From Dehalococcoidales bacterium (GTDB lineage: Bacteria > Chloroflexota > Dehalococcoidia > Dehalococcoidales > UBA2162), in NCBI GenBank assembly GCA_020343555.1, contig CP070800.1, forward strand, positions 297,247 through 307,274: a stretch of DNA of 10,028 nucleotides. The letters are read 5' to 3'. Made by a program: the position numbers and the translations under genes. The notes below the pieces were generated by a model. It ran no database searches and was not told the origin of the DNA. It saw nothing but the letters and a program-made list of their open reading frames with translations. Positions 1 to 6,806 of this stretch are shown one piece after another (position 1 is the stretch's first letter; every line of letters begins with the position of its first letter).

Positions 1-1
1 T

Positions 2-601
2 AATTTGCCGCCAAGCTGGTCGGGTCTGAATGAAGAGTATGATTACTCAGAAACAGACAGTATCATCTACGTAGCAAACCTGGGTAGGGGAGGTACGACC
101 AATATCCATCGCACTGAATTTTCACCAGGAGGTTACAGAGCCTTTCAAAAATCAGGGCATGGCGGAGTTGCCAGACGACTTGGTGTTAAGGGGGTGCCAG
201 GTCCAAAGAACTGGCTGGAATACATGCTGACCGAACTCTGGGCGGGTAGAGAAGGAGGTATTACTTTCTTTATGCTGCCCCAGATGGCACAACATCTATA
301 TGATTGTGGTTTTAAGACAAAAGATGACGTCTACGAATGGATCTACAAAAACAGCTTTAGAACAGTCAAAGAATATCGTACTCATTCATGGCCCGACGTT
401 CAAACCAATTCCTGGAATGCAGTAGAAAAGACTTCAGGGAAAATATGGAAAGAACTGCCCGATGATTATATGGTGCCTTTAGTGGGTGATCCTTATGAGA
501 ACTGTATTATCGTAACCGGTGGAGGAGAAGAATACCCACAATGGATAGGTGCCCGGCGTGCAGGCTCGAATCCTGCATACAGTATAGATGCCTGGCGTTA
601 A
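2..601 (+). CDS. Unrecognised protein, C-terminal 199 residues (5' end outside window)
   Basis: The frame is open from the second base of the window to TAA at 599-601, so this is the 3' part of a longer gene. A TTG at position 5 is probably internal, since no ribosome site is visible before it. I do not recognise the family. The product is rich in Trp, Tyr and Gly, has no hydrophobic segment long enough for a membrane helix, and looks like a soluble folded protein. Visible landmarks are a Gly/Arg-rich stretch (residues about 28-60 of the visible part), a Trp-rich middle, and a C-terminal segment NCIIVTGGGEEYPQW, a beta strand followed by a Gly-rich turn that could belong to a Rossmann-like or ligand-binding fold (inference). 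Its stop codon touches a possible ATG at 601 of the next gene, a scaffold homologue, so the two are probably cotranscribed. Confidence 0.75.
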   Translation, partial: NLPPSWSGLNEEYDYSETDSIIYVANLGRGGTTNIHRTEFSPGGYRAFQKSGHGGVARRLGVKGVPGPKNWLEYMLTELWAGREGGITFFMLPQMAQHLYDCGFKTKDDVYEWIYKNSFRTVKEYRTHSWPDVQTNSWNAVEKTSGKIWKELPDDYMVPLVGDPYENCIIVTGGGEEYPQWIGARRAGSNPAYSIDAWR

Positions 602-612
602 TGAGGGGATTT

Positions 613-999
613 ATGTCGCGTTCACAAGCTTCCTATAGTAAAAAAGTTATCGAACACTTCAAACATCCGAAGAACGTCGGTAGCATTGAAAATGCAGATG
701 GAATCGGTAAATCAAGTAATGGAAGGACTGTATTCATTGAACTGCATATCAAGGTCCAAGATGAGATTATTGTTGATGCTAAATTCAAGACTTTCGGTTG
801 CGGTGCTGCGATTGCGGCAAGTTCAATGGTTACTGAATTAATATTAGGTAAGAGGATAACTGAGGCTTTGAACATTACTGATAGTACAATTTTCGAGGCG
901 TTGGACGGGCTGCCTCTGGAGAAAGAGCATTGCTTGGCACTTGCCGAAAAAGCCCTTAAAACTGCGATTGCAGATTATCATGGTAGAAAAGGCGTATAA
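613..999 (+). CDS. IscU/NifU N-terminal-type Fe-S scaffold homologue lacking the first ligand motif
   Basis: A protein of 128 residues, the usual length of an IscU-type scaffold, on which a cysteine desulfurase and iron build Fe-S clusters. Family landmarks are present: YSKKVIEHFKHPKNVGS near the N-terminus, FKTFGCGAAIAASSMVTE with the second ligand Cys63, and a C-terminal EHCLALAEKALKTAIADY with Cys107. The first ligand motif, normally Cys-Gly-Asp after a GNP-type turn, reads NGRTV at residues 36-40, so both the first Cys and the Asp needed for cluster release are missing. I chose ATG 613 because GAGGGGA at 603-609 sits just upstream and the protein then starts where the family does. An ATG at 601 overlaps the previous stop and has no such site. 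It may be a cluster-independent adaptor, a persulfide acceptor or a decaying paralogue. The family call is firm, the function is not. Confidence 0.88.
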   Translation: MSRSQASYSKKVIEHFKHPKNVGSIENADGIGKSSNGRTVFIELHIKVQDEIIVDAKFKTFGCGAAIAASSMVTELILGKRITEALNITDSTIFEALDGLPLEKEHCLALAEKALKTAIADYHGRKGV

Positions 1000-1076
1000 A
1001 AAAATGATACGAGCGAGTAAGATTCCCTATAATGTTCTTAATTACCTTTTGGTTTAGATATCGTATACATGTAATA

Positions 1077-1112
1077 ACACAGGGGGAGTAGTTTTAATTT
1101 CTCCCCCTGTGT
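1077..1112. terminator. 12-bp perfect hairpin between convergent genes
   Basis: ACACAGGGGGAG (1077-1088) pairs perfectly with CTCCCCCTGTGT (1101-1112) around a 12-nt AT-rich loop. It lies between the stop of the scaffold gene at 999 and the stop of the convergent sulfur operon at 1144, the normal place for a shared bidirectional terminator. Neither side carries a convincing run of T, so termination efficiency in either direction is uncertain. Confidence 0.7.
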
Positions 1113-1143
1113 GTGTATCTGAGTTCTTTGATGATCAGGTTGT

Positions 1144-2346
1144 CTATACGCCGACTGCTACGAGGTTCTTGAATGTGATGCCTGACTCAGCACCTGGGAG
1201 TGGAGCTACCGGTTCGGACAACAGGAAATCACCTTTCTGTATCCACTCTTTCAGGATTCCTGCTATCTCCCTGGCTTTATAGTAGCTTGACAACGATGCT
1301 GTCGGGACCTGTTTTCCCTGTACCTCTATGGTACCGGTTTTTAGTTCCTCGTAACTCACTTCGCCAAGAACGTCCGGTTTCCTGTTCGGATACGTCTCTG
1401 AATAATCAACTATAGGAGCGTAGATATCCGAATCCTTCACCGACACATATTTTACTATTTCTTCCGACAGGATCGGGATCGGTACGCCGATACCAACGGT
1501 AATAGTAGTTCCGTATCCGATCATGCTGGTCCCGACAAGCCATTCGGGTTTCATCTGTTTCAGGTCACCGATCACGGATACTGTTCCCGACGGTCGCCTG
1601 GGGACACCGTTATCACCCCGAGGAACGCCAGGATTATGCTGAGTGCCCTGCCAGGCAATATGCCCTACACCACCTCCAAGGAATATCTTTGTACCTATCC
1701 CGGTCACCTTGTAATGAGGATCGTTCAACAAAGGAGAAAGCTGGGCTGCACTGCAGTAATTCGCATTACCCAGGTCGGGTTTGAGTATTCCCATATAAGT
1801 GTGTATCTTCTTATCGGAAAGGTTTACCGCTACGTTATAATTCTGGTAACCATTCCTGATATTGAACAATACCGCTTCATTGATACTTTCAAGGTTTATC
1901 TCTGTGTCCAGAGTTTTCGCTGGATAACAGTCCGTCCCGTAAGCTGTTGCAGTCACCCTGATGTCGTTCCCTGCAACAAGTTCTTCGATCACGTGTCCTC
2001 CCCCGTAATCAAAATCTCCCGGGTATGTCCTGTTTCTCGGATCATCATCGGGAACGGCGGTCGCACCAAGGAACACGTCTACCGCTGCCAGTCCGGCATA
2101 TACCGGAATATCGTTGAAATATACTTTACCGCCACCGAGTTTTATCCTGGGAGCAGCATGACCGATATTGAAGAAAGCTCCTGATGAACACATCGGTCCA
2201 AACGTTCCGGTCGTTACTACGTCAACCTCTTTTGCCGTCGTCTCGATACCTTTTTCGGCAACGACATCGATTATTTCTTCAGCGGTAACTACAACCGCTT
2301 CACCCTTTTTTATTTTTTCATTTATCTCAGCTATGGTTTTAGCCAT
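1144..2346 (-). CDS. Homocysteine biosynthesis protein, HcyBio/DUF39 family (L-aspartate semialdehyde sulfurtransferase type)
   Basis: A protein of 400 residues matching the HcyBio (DUF39, COG1900) family, typified by MA1821 of Methanosarcina, which makes homocysteine from aspartate semialdehyde and a reduced sulfur source without O-acylhomoserine. Recognisable parts are a TGTFGPMCSSGAFFNIGH segment holding Cys53, YFNDIPVYAG, YGGGHVIEELVAG, TAYGTDCYP holding Cys140, and a Gly-rich FLGGGVGHIAWQGTQHNPG segment followed by PSGTVSVIGDLKQM. Cys53 and Cys140 are candidates for the persulfide-carrying cysteines described in the archaeal enzyme; the residue-by-residue match is from memory. It is the last gene of the operon, 106 bases after the sulfur carrier. 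GGAGG at 2358-2362, 11 nt from the ATG, supports the start. No CBS domains and no companion NIL-ferredoxin gene, usual partners in archaea, are seen here. Confidence 0.9.
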   Translation of the reverse strand: MAKTIAEINEKIKKGEAVVVTAEEIIDVVAEKGIETTAKEVDVVTTGTFGPMCSSGAFFNIGHAAPRIKLGGGKVYFNDIPVYAGLAAVDVFLGATAVPDDDPRNRTYPGDFDYGGGHVIEELVAGNDIRVTATAYGTDCYPAKTLDTEINLESINEAVLFNIRNGYQNYNVAVNLSDKKIHTYMGILKPDLGNANYCSAAQLSPLLNDPHYKVTGIGTKIFLGGGVGHIAWQGTQHNPGVPRGDNGVPRRPSGTVSVIGDLKQMKPEWLVGTSMIGYGTTITVGIGVPIPILSEEIVKYVSVKDSDIYAPIVDYSETYPNRKPDVLGEVSYEELKTGTIEVQGKQVPTASLSSYYKAREIAGILKEWIQKGDFLLSEPVAPLPGAESGITFKNLVAVGV

Positions 2347-2357
2347 GTGTATTTATT

Positions 2358-2362
2358 CCTCC
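2358..2362 (-). promoter_or_regulatory. Ribosome binding site of the HcyBio gene
   Basis: GGAGG on the minus strand, 11 nt before ATG 2346. The spacing is longer than the usual optimum but equals that proposed for cysE in the same operon, so the two starts support each other. Confidence 0.6.
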
Positions 2363-2371
2363 AAATAATAA

Positions 2372-2434
2372 TTAATAATAGCGGAATAGCCCTTTCGGGC
2401 AAGACATCAACCATAAGCCGGACACCACCTTCAT
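2372..2434 (-). CDS. Possible 20-codon leader peptide ahead of the HcyBio gene
   Basis: In the 106-base gap between the carrier and HcyBio genes the minus strand has an ATG preceded by AAGGGAG at 7-nt spacing. It opens a 20-codon frame (MKVVSGLWLMSCPKG, then LFRYY) ending in TAA 25 bases before the HcyBio start. Its codons 12-16 overlap a small hairpin, GCCC-GAAA-GGGC on the minus strand (2389-2400), a GNRA-type tetraloop. This could be a translated leader that couples or tunes HcyBio expression, or chance. It contains one Cys and no run of a single regulatory amino acid, so classical attenuation is not obvious. Confidence 0.2.
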   Translation of the reverse strand: MKVVSGLWLMSCPKGLFRYY

Positions 2435-2452
2435 ATAATCACTCCCTTCCTC

Positions 2453-2737
2453 TTATCCCCCTAAAATCACGTAAGTAAGGTCCATTTCATCGCCGTCATT
2501 CACCCTGCTGGCTAACTCATCGGGATGAACGGCGACACCGTTGATGAAAACCGTCACATGGTTCAGAGATTGATTCAGCAATGTGCCTTTAGAATCGAAA
2601 ATAAGCTTTTGGATATCTGGATATTTTTCTGCAAGTTCTTTCAGGCATCCGATGACTGTATCTTCTGTCACTTCGACGACGTTATTGTTTGACGTAAAAT
2701 ACTGAAAATATGAAGGAATATTTATTTTGACACTCAC
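2453..2737 (-). CDS. Ubiquitin-like sulfur carrier protein, MoaD/ThiS family
   Basis: A protein of 94 residues with the beta-grasp layout of MoaD: N-terminal SVKINIPSYFQYF strand, a central helix TVIGCLKELAEKYPDI, VTVFINGVAVHPDEL, and the conserved DGDEMDLTYVILGG ending in the free Gly93-Gly94. That end is adenylated by an E1 enzyme and turned into a thiocarboxylate, the sulfur donor for molybdopterin, thiamine, cysteine or homocysteine depending on the system. Here the Gly-Gly is already terminal, so no protease is needed to expose it. The start is GTG 2737, since nearby ATG and TTG codons run into stops; its ribosome site is weak. It lies 25 bases after cysE in an operon with an E1 enzyme, a cysteine desulfurase and HcyBio, and no moa or thi genes are nearby, so a role in cysteine or homocysteine sulfur transfer is more likely than cofactor synthesis (inference). 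Confidence 0.88.
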   Translation of the reverse strand: MSVKINIPSYFQYFTSNNNVVEVTEDTVIGCLKELAEKYPDIQKLIFDSKGTLLNQSLNHVTVFINGVAVHPDELASRVNDGDEMDLTYVILGG

Positions 2738-2762
2738 TTCAACTCATTATCCTTCTGTATTA

Positions 2763-3491
2763 TTAAATACCGCCACCATCAGTAAATTCTCTGATTAATC
2801 CTTTATTTAATGCGTTAACCTCTTCAGAAAACGTATCGTTCAATATTCCTGATCCGTTGGAACGCTCCAGTCGCAGCAGACGTTCTGACATCGTTTTTTG
2901 TTGACTCAGGACAATTCTTATCGCCTGTGCGACAGGATCCGGCAATATTCCGTGTTCAAGGTCAATAACCTGATTATGCTGGTCTTCCACGATCTTTCCG
3001 GGTACGCCGACGACGGTCGTATCCGGCGGTACTGATTTTACTACCACTGAGCCTGCACCAATCCTGGCGTCGTTACCTACCGTCACCGGACCCAATACTA
3101 CTGCTCCCGTGCCTATGACGACATTATTCCCTATGGTCGGATGGCGTTTTCCTTTTTGCAGGGACGTACCACCGAGAACAACTCCCTGGTATATCAATAC
3201 ATCATCGCCAACCTCTGCAGTCTCGCCAATTACGACTCCAGAGCCATGGTCGATGAAGAAATGTCTGCCGATTTTGGCACCGGGATGAATTTCAATGGCT
3301 GTTAAAAACCGACCGATATGAGACAATAAACGTGCAAGGAAATGGAGTTTATGACGCCAGAGCAAGGAAGACACGCGGTGGATCCTGACAGCGTGCAGAC
3401 CGGGATAACAGAAGAGAACCTCAAGTACGCTTCTTGCCGCAGGATCTTTGGCGAAAATTGTCCTGATATCTTCTTTAAGAATACCGAACAT
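2763..3491 (-). CDS. cysE: Serine O-acetyltransferase
   Basis: Transfers acetyl from acetyl-CoA to L-serine, giving O-acetylserine for CysK; cytoplasmic. The N-terminal helical SAT domain ([29 protein letters not shown]) is followed by left-handed beta-helix hexapeptide repeats ([35 protein letters not shown]). The catalytic Asp-His pair is in FFIDHG and the second His is in KGKRHPTIG. The protein ends in a helical extension and the tail FTDGGGI, like the Gly-Asp-Gly-Ile tail by which CysE enters the CysK active site. Three starts are possible: ATG 3530 (5 bases after cysK, no clear site), ATG 3515 (GAAGG 4 nt upstream) and ATG 3491. I chose 3491 because [13 protein letters not shown] matches the usual family start and GGAGG lies upstream with the same 11-nt spacing as the HcyBio gene. 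From 3491 the product has 242 residues. Confidence 0.93.
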   Translation of the reverse strand: MFGILKEDIRTIFAKDPAARSVLEVLFCYPGLHAVRIHRVSSLLWRHKLHFLARLLSHIGRFLTAIEIHPGAKIGRHFFIDHGSGVVIGETAEVGDDVLIYQGVVLGGTSLQKGKRHPTIGNNVVIGTGAVVLGPVTVGNDARIGAGSVVVKSVPPDTTVVGVPGKIVEDQHNQVIDLEHGILPDPVAQAIRIVLSQQKTMSERLLRLERSNGSGILNDTFSEEVNALNKGLIREFTDGGGI

Positions 3492-3502
3492 TGTATTTCT
3501 GT

Positions 3503-3507
3503 CCTCC
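3503..3507 (-). promoter_or_regulatory. Ribosome binding site deciding the cysE start
   Basis: GGAGG on the minus strand, 11 nt before ATG 3491 and downstream of the two other candidate ATGs. If it is the true site, the upstream ATGs at 3530 and 3515 are not the main starts. Confidence 0.5.
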
Positions 3508-3535
3508 TTTATCATATGTCCTTCAGGCATTTATG

Positions 3536-4549
3536 CTAGATCGCCTGCTCTTCCTTATACAGGTCCTGGAAAAGCCAGGTAGAGAGATAACGCTCCCCTG
3601 TATCGGGAAGTACCACGACTATTAACTTCCCTTTATTTTCAGGTCTTCTGGCAACTTCGAGTGCTGCCCATGTGGCTGCGCCCGAAGAAATACCTGCCAG
3701 TATTCCTTCTTCACGAGCAAGTCTCCTTGCAGTATCACCTGCGTCCTCGTTACTCACCTGGATTATTTCGTCTATCAATTCGGTCTGCAGTACATCAGGT
3801 ACAAAACCTGCACCAATCCCCTGGATTTTGTGCGGCCCCGGCGATCCTCCAGATAGAACGGGAGAAGCGACCGGTTCAACAGCAATAGCTTTAAATCCGG
3901 GTTTTCTTTTCTTCAATTCACTCGCAATCCCGGTAATCGTACCGCCGGTACCGACACCTGAAATTAGTATATCCACCTTACCATCAGTATCACGCCAGAT
4001 CTCATCGGCAGTTGTCAGGATATGGATCTCAGGATTTGCCGGGTTCTGAAACTGCTGCAGAGTAATGTAATTCTCGTTTTCCGCGGTCAGTTCTTCTGCC
4101 TTTCTTATCGCACCCGGCATACCTTCCGCTCCGGAAGTAAGCACTAGCTCTGCGCCCAGCACGGACAAGAGCTGTCTTCGTTCCATAGACATGGTATCCG
4201 GCATGGTGAGAATCAGCCGATATCCCTTGGCAGCACAGACAAAAGCCAGAGCTATACCGGTATTCCCGCTTGTCGGTTCCACGATAACTGAATCCGTGCC
4301 TAAGAGACCTTTTTCTTCAGCATCCACGATCATCGCTACTCCGATCCTGTCCTTCACGCTGCCCAGAGGATTAAATGACTCGAGTTTGGCTACTACCTCA
4401 GCCTGAATTCCCCCAGTGAGGTAGTTTAGCCTGACCAGCGGAGTATTACCGATAAGTTCGGTCGAATCTCTCGCGATTCCACGAGTCAAAACAGGTAATT
4501 CCATATTTTTGTACAATAGTTTTTTTACTGTATTTTTTTCTTCTATCAT
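3536..4549 (-). CDS. cysK: O-acetylserine sulfhydrylase (cysteine synthase), PLP-dependent
   Basis: A fold-type II PLP enzyme making L-cysteine from O-acetylserine and sulfide. The 337-residue protein contains [14 protein letters not shown] (residues 29-41), [14 protein letters not shown] with PLP Lys66, the substrate loop [10 protein letters not shown] (91-100), the phosphate-binding GVGTGGT (198-204), [19 protein letters not shown] (236-254), ISSGAA with the pyridine-nitrogen Ser, and [10 protein letters not shown] (315-324). The [13 protein letters not shown] segment is typical of the O-acetylserine-using CysK type, so I do not favour the O-phosphoserine CysM type. About 25 residues precede the family core; ATG 4549 is nonetheless supported by GGAGG 8 nt upstream, with Met16 as the alternative. 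It lies between the desulfurase (15-base gap) and cysE. Confidence 0.96.
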   Translation of the reverse strand: MIEEKNTVKKLLYKNMELPVLTRGIARDSTELIGNTPLVRLNYLTGGIQAEVVAKLESFNPLGSVKDRIGVAMIVDAEEKGLLGTDSVIVEPTSGNTGIALAFVCAAKGYRLILTMPDTMSMERRQLLSVLGAELVLTSGAEGMPGAIRKAEELTAENENYITLQQFQNPANPEIHILTTADEIWRDTDGKVDILISGVGTGGTITGIASELKKRKPGFKAIAVEPVASPVLSGGSPGPHKIQGIGAGFVPDVLQTELIDEIIQVSNEDAGDTARRLAREEGILAGISSGAATWAALEVARRPENKGKLIVVVLPDTGERYLSTWLFQDLYKEEQAI

Positions 4550-4564
4550 CAGATATCCCTCCCT

Positions 4565-5746
4565 TTATCCTTTCAGGCCAGCTTCGACTTTATTTACGGA
4601 TCCTCTCGAAAAAGCTATTCTTTCAATAGCTTCAAGGGTTACATCGATTTCTTCGTCGGTATTAAAATATCCCGGGCTCAGACGGACCGTTCCACGAGGA
4701 AAAGTTCCCAGTGTTTTATGAGCAGACGGAGCGCAATGTAATCCGGTTCTTACTTTGATGTCGAAAGCCTGATCAAGAATGGTTCCTACATCTCCCATTT
4801 CCATATCACTTATGGTAAAAGAAACAACCGAGCATTGACGTCCGATATCGCTAGCCGCATATATGGTCACCCCCGGTATTTCTGACAAACCTTCTATTAG
4901 TCTGGAGGTCAGACGGATTTCGTGACCGAGTATTTTGTTCGTACTTTCCTCGAATATGTATCTCAATCCGGCCCCAAGACCGGCAATCCCTGCTGTATTG
5001 AGGGTGCCGCTCTCAAATCTATTCGGTAGTTGAGAAGGCTGTTCTTCTAACTCCGATTGCGATCCCGTGCCTCCCTCTCGAAGGGTATCCAGTTCCACCC
5101 TTTCGCCGATATATAACCCGCCGGTTCCCGGAGGACCGAACAAACCTTTATGCCCTGAAAAGGCAAGAAGGTCTATATTATCCGTCTGGACATCGAGTTG
5201 ATATTTACCCGCCGTCTGAGCAGCATCGAGCATGAATATGAGGTTATGCTCCCGGGAAAGTAAACCATATTCACCGGCAGGCTGGATGATACCGTTTACA
5301 TTCGATGCATGTGTCATCACAATCAGCTTCGTTTTCTTAGTGATGGCTTTTTCGATATCATCCGGTAACACATAACCATACTCCGGATCCGGACTTACAC
5401 GGGTAATATCTATTCCCTGATGTCGGAGTTTTTCTAACGGACGTATTACTGAATTATGTTCGATCGTACTCGTGATTACATGATCTCCCGGTTTCAGCAA
5501 GCCTTTGAGTCCTATATTCAAAGAATCGGTACAGTTAAAGGTAAATATCACCCTGTCAGTATCCGGTGCGTTGATTAACCTTGACAGGAGAAGCCTTGTA
5601 TCATCTACGACCTTGTTTGCCGCTTCAGCCATAGAATGTCCACCACGACCCGGATTACCTCCACTGTTTCTCATGAAGGTATCCATCGTCCTGTATACGA
5701 TTTCCGGCTTCGGCCATGTTGTTGCTGCATTATCAAGATAAATCAT
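4565..5746 (-). CDS. Cysteine desulfurase, class V aminotransferase (SufS-like group II, EF2568-type)
   Basis: PLP enzyme that removes sulfur from L-cysteine as an enzyme persulfide, leaving alanine. The 393-residue protein starts MIYLDNAATTWPKP and contains EHNSVIRPL with PLP-stacking His97, FMLDAAQTAG with Asp174, SGHKGLFGPPGTGGLYI with PLP Lys200, and RTGLHCAPSAHKTLGT with the persulfide Cys338, followed by GTVRLSPGYFNT. The RTGLHCAPSAHKTLGT wording matches the subfamily annotated as 'cysteine desulfurase family protein' rather than housekeeping IscS. It starts 10 bases after the end of the E1 reading frame, with GGAAG just upstream. In this operon it probably loads sulfur onto the carrier through the E1 enzyme, or onto HcyBio (inference). 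Service to Fe-S assembly is also possible, since a degenerate scaffold gene lies nearby but in a separate transcript. Confidence 0.94.
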   Translation of the reverse strand: MIYLDNAATTWPKPEIVYRTMDTFMRNSGGNPGRGGHSMAEAANKVVDDTRLLLSRLINAPDTDRVIFTFNCTDSLNIGLKGLLKPGDHVITSTIEHNSVIRPLEKLRHQGIDITRVSPDPEYGYVLPDDIEKAITKKTKLIVMTHASNVNGIIQPAGEYGLLSREHNLIFMLDAAQTAGKYQLDVQTDNIDLLAFSGHKGLFGPPGTGGLYIGERVELDTLREGGTGSQSELEEQPSQLPNRFESGTLNTAGIAGLGAGLRYIFEESTNKILGHEIRLTSRLIEGLSEIPGVTIYAASDIGRQCSVVSFTISDMEMGDVGTILDQAFDIKVRTGLHCAPSAHKTLGTFPRGTVRLSPGYFNTDEEIDVTLEAIERIAFSRGSVNKVEAGLKG

Positions 5747-5756
5747 ATTCTTCCGC

Positions 5757-6032
5757 CTACATTCCTATATATTTCGCGTATAATCCTCTTGCTAAAGCTT
5801 CATCATCGGTATTCTTCACAATAACCCGTCCGTCCGGGAACACGATCATTTCATGACCGTTAATATTGAAACGAAACATAAAATCGTTGTAATCTAACGG
5901 TCCCAGAGATTCAAGGTTCTCTGCAAGTTTTTCAAAGGACACGTAGTCGATATTGGGATTCAACACCTGGACTGAGTTTTGCCCGCAGAGAGAAGTGGTC
6001 CTGACACCATATTTTGCATCCAGAAACTCGTA
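5757..6032 (-). pseudogene. Detached C-terminal module of the ThiF/MoeB/HesA-type E1 enzyme, after an in-frame TAA
   Basis: Directly after the TAA at 6033-6035 the same minus-strand frame continues open for 91 codons to TAG at 5757. It reads YEFLDAKYGVRTTSLCG, then a linker, a helix VSFEKLAENLESLG, and an end segment MIVFPDGRVIVKNTDD followed by ALARGLYAKYIG. This is the C-terminal region that follows the second zinc CxxC in many bacterial ThiF/MoeB-type proteins, so upstream and downstream parts were one protein of about 336 codons. There is no other stop or frameshift. A GTG at 5966 could start a 69-residue fragment, but no ribosome site precedes it. Explanations are a recent nonsense change (one base from CAA, GAA or AAA), a sequencing error, or readthrough. 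Confidence 0.8.
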
Positions 6033-6767
6033 TTATCCATTGCAAGCCGGGCAGTCAAGATGCCGTCCTAGCTTGAATCTGTGAAAATCGGTTCTCCAGA
6101 CGTCAACAGTCTGAAGTTCACGACTGATTTCATCCGAATCGATAAGTATCTTCATCGCTTCGGTAGCCTGCAGAGATCCTATAATAAAAGGAACCGTACC
6201 GATTACTCCCGCCGTATCACAGGTCATCGCTATCCCATCGCGGGGCGGTTTGTTGTAGAAACAGCGGAAGCAGGCTGTTTCACCGGGAATTATGTTCATT
6301 GTCATTCCGTAAGACGATATAGCGCCACCATATATCCAGGGGATGTTACGTTTTAAAGAGACATCATTAATCAGCAACCGGGTTTCCATATTATCGAGTC
6401 CGTCTAAAATGATGTCGGCACCATCGACCAGCCTTTCGATATTGGTATAGTTAACGTCACTGACCACTCCCACAATCTCTATTGAAGAATTTACCTGCCT
6501 TAAGTACCTTTCGGCGGCCACCGCCTTCGGTAATCCTTCTCTGATGTCTTCTTCATCGAATATTACCTGGCGTTGCAGGTTATGGTATTCGATGAAATCC
6601 CTGTCAACGATCTTAATTTTTCCAATACCGGCTCGTACCAGAGCAGTCGCGATAACGGTACCCAAAGCGCCACACCCGATAATGACGACACTGCTGTGTG
6701 TCAGCTTGGCCTGCCCTTCTTCACCGATTGCGGGAAATAGTATCTGTCGAGAATATCTATCGAACAT
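6033..6767 (-). CDS. ThiF/MoeB/HesA-family E1-like adenylyltransferase for the sulfur carrier (ends early at an in-frame stop)
   Basis: Uses ATP to adenylate the C-terminal glycine of a MoaD/ThiS-like carrier. The product, 244 residues to the TAA, contains RYSRQILFPAIGEEGQ, the nucleotide-binding GCGALG (31-36), IVDRDFIEYHNLQRQ (53-67) with the Arg and Gln/Asn of the ATP site, LPKA with Lys81, LDGLDNMETR (121-130), zinc ligands in CFRC (Cys166, Cys169) and CPAC (Cys239, Cys242), and MTCDTAGVIG with Cys183, the position of the sulfur-transfer cysteine in MoeB and ThiF. The adenylation module is therefore complete even in the short form. The C-terminal domain of this subfamily follows in frame beyond the stop. 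GGAAG four nt before ATG 6767 supports the start. The carrier four genes downstream is its probable substrate. Confidence 0.92.
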   Translation of the reverse strand: MFDRYSRQILFPAIGEEGQAKLTHSSVVIIGCGALGTVIATALVRAGIGKIKIVDRDFIEYHNLQRQVIFDEEDIREGLPKAVAAERYLRQVNSSIEIVGVVSDVNYTNIERLVDGADIILDGLDNMETRLLINDVSLKRNIPWIYGGAISSYGMTMNIIPGETACFRCFYNKPPRDGIAMTCDTAGVIGTVPFIIGSLQATEAMKILIDSDEISRELQTVDVWRTDFHRFKLGRHLDCPACNG

Positions 6768-6806
6768 AGTACTTCCAATTACTCGTACTCATATTAAAAG
6801 AGAAAA

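Noticed and set aside
541..612. Longer N-terminus for the scaffold protein starting at 541 or 601
   Set aside because: It would overlap the upstream gene heavily (541) or lack a ribosome site (601); the family N-terminus begins at about 613, where GAGGGGA is well placed.
1636..2184. A 182-residue open frame on the + strand
   Set aside because: It lies entirely antisense to the well-supported HcyBio gene, has no ribosome site, and its translation resembles no protein; it is a coding shadow.
2347..2452. SAM-type or other known riboswitch before HcyBio
   Set aside because: The gap is short and shows only one 4-bp tetraloop hairpin; I could not fit it to any known riboswitch consensus.
3672..4049. 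A 125-residue open frame on the + strand
   Set aside because: It is antisense to cysK, Ser/Pro/Ile-rich, with no start signals.
6033..6035. TAA as a recoded amino acid (selenocysteine or pyrrolysine)
   Set aside because: Those use TGA and TAG. TAA recoding is not known in such bacteria, and other genes here, such as the scaffold gene, end in TAA.
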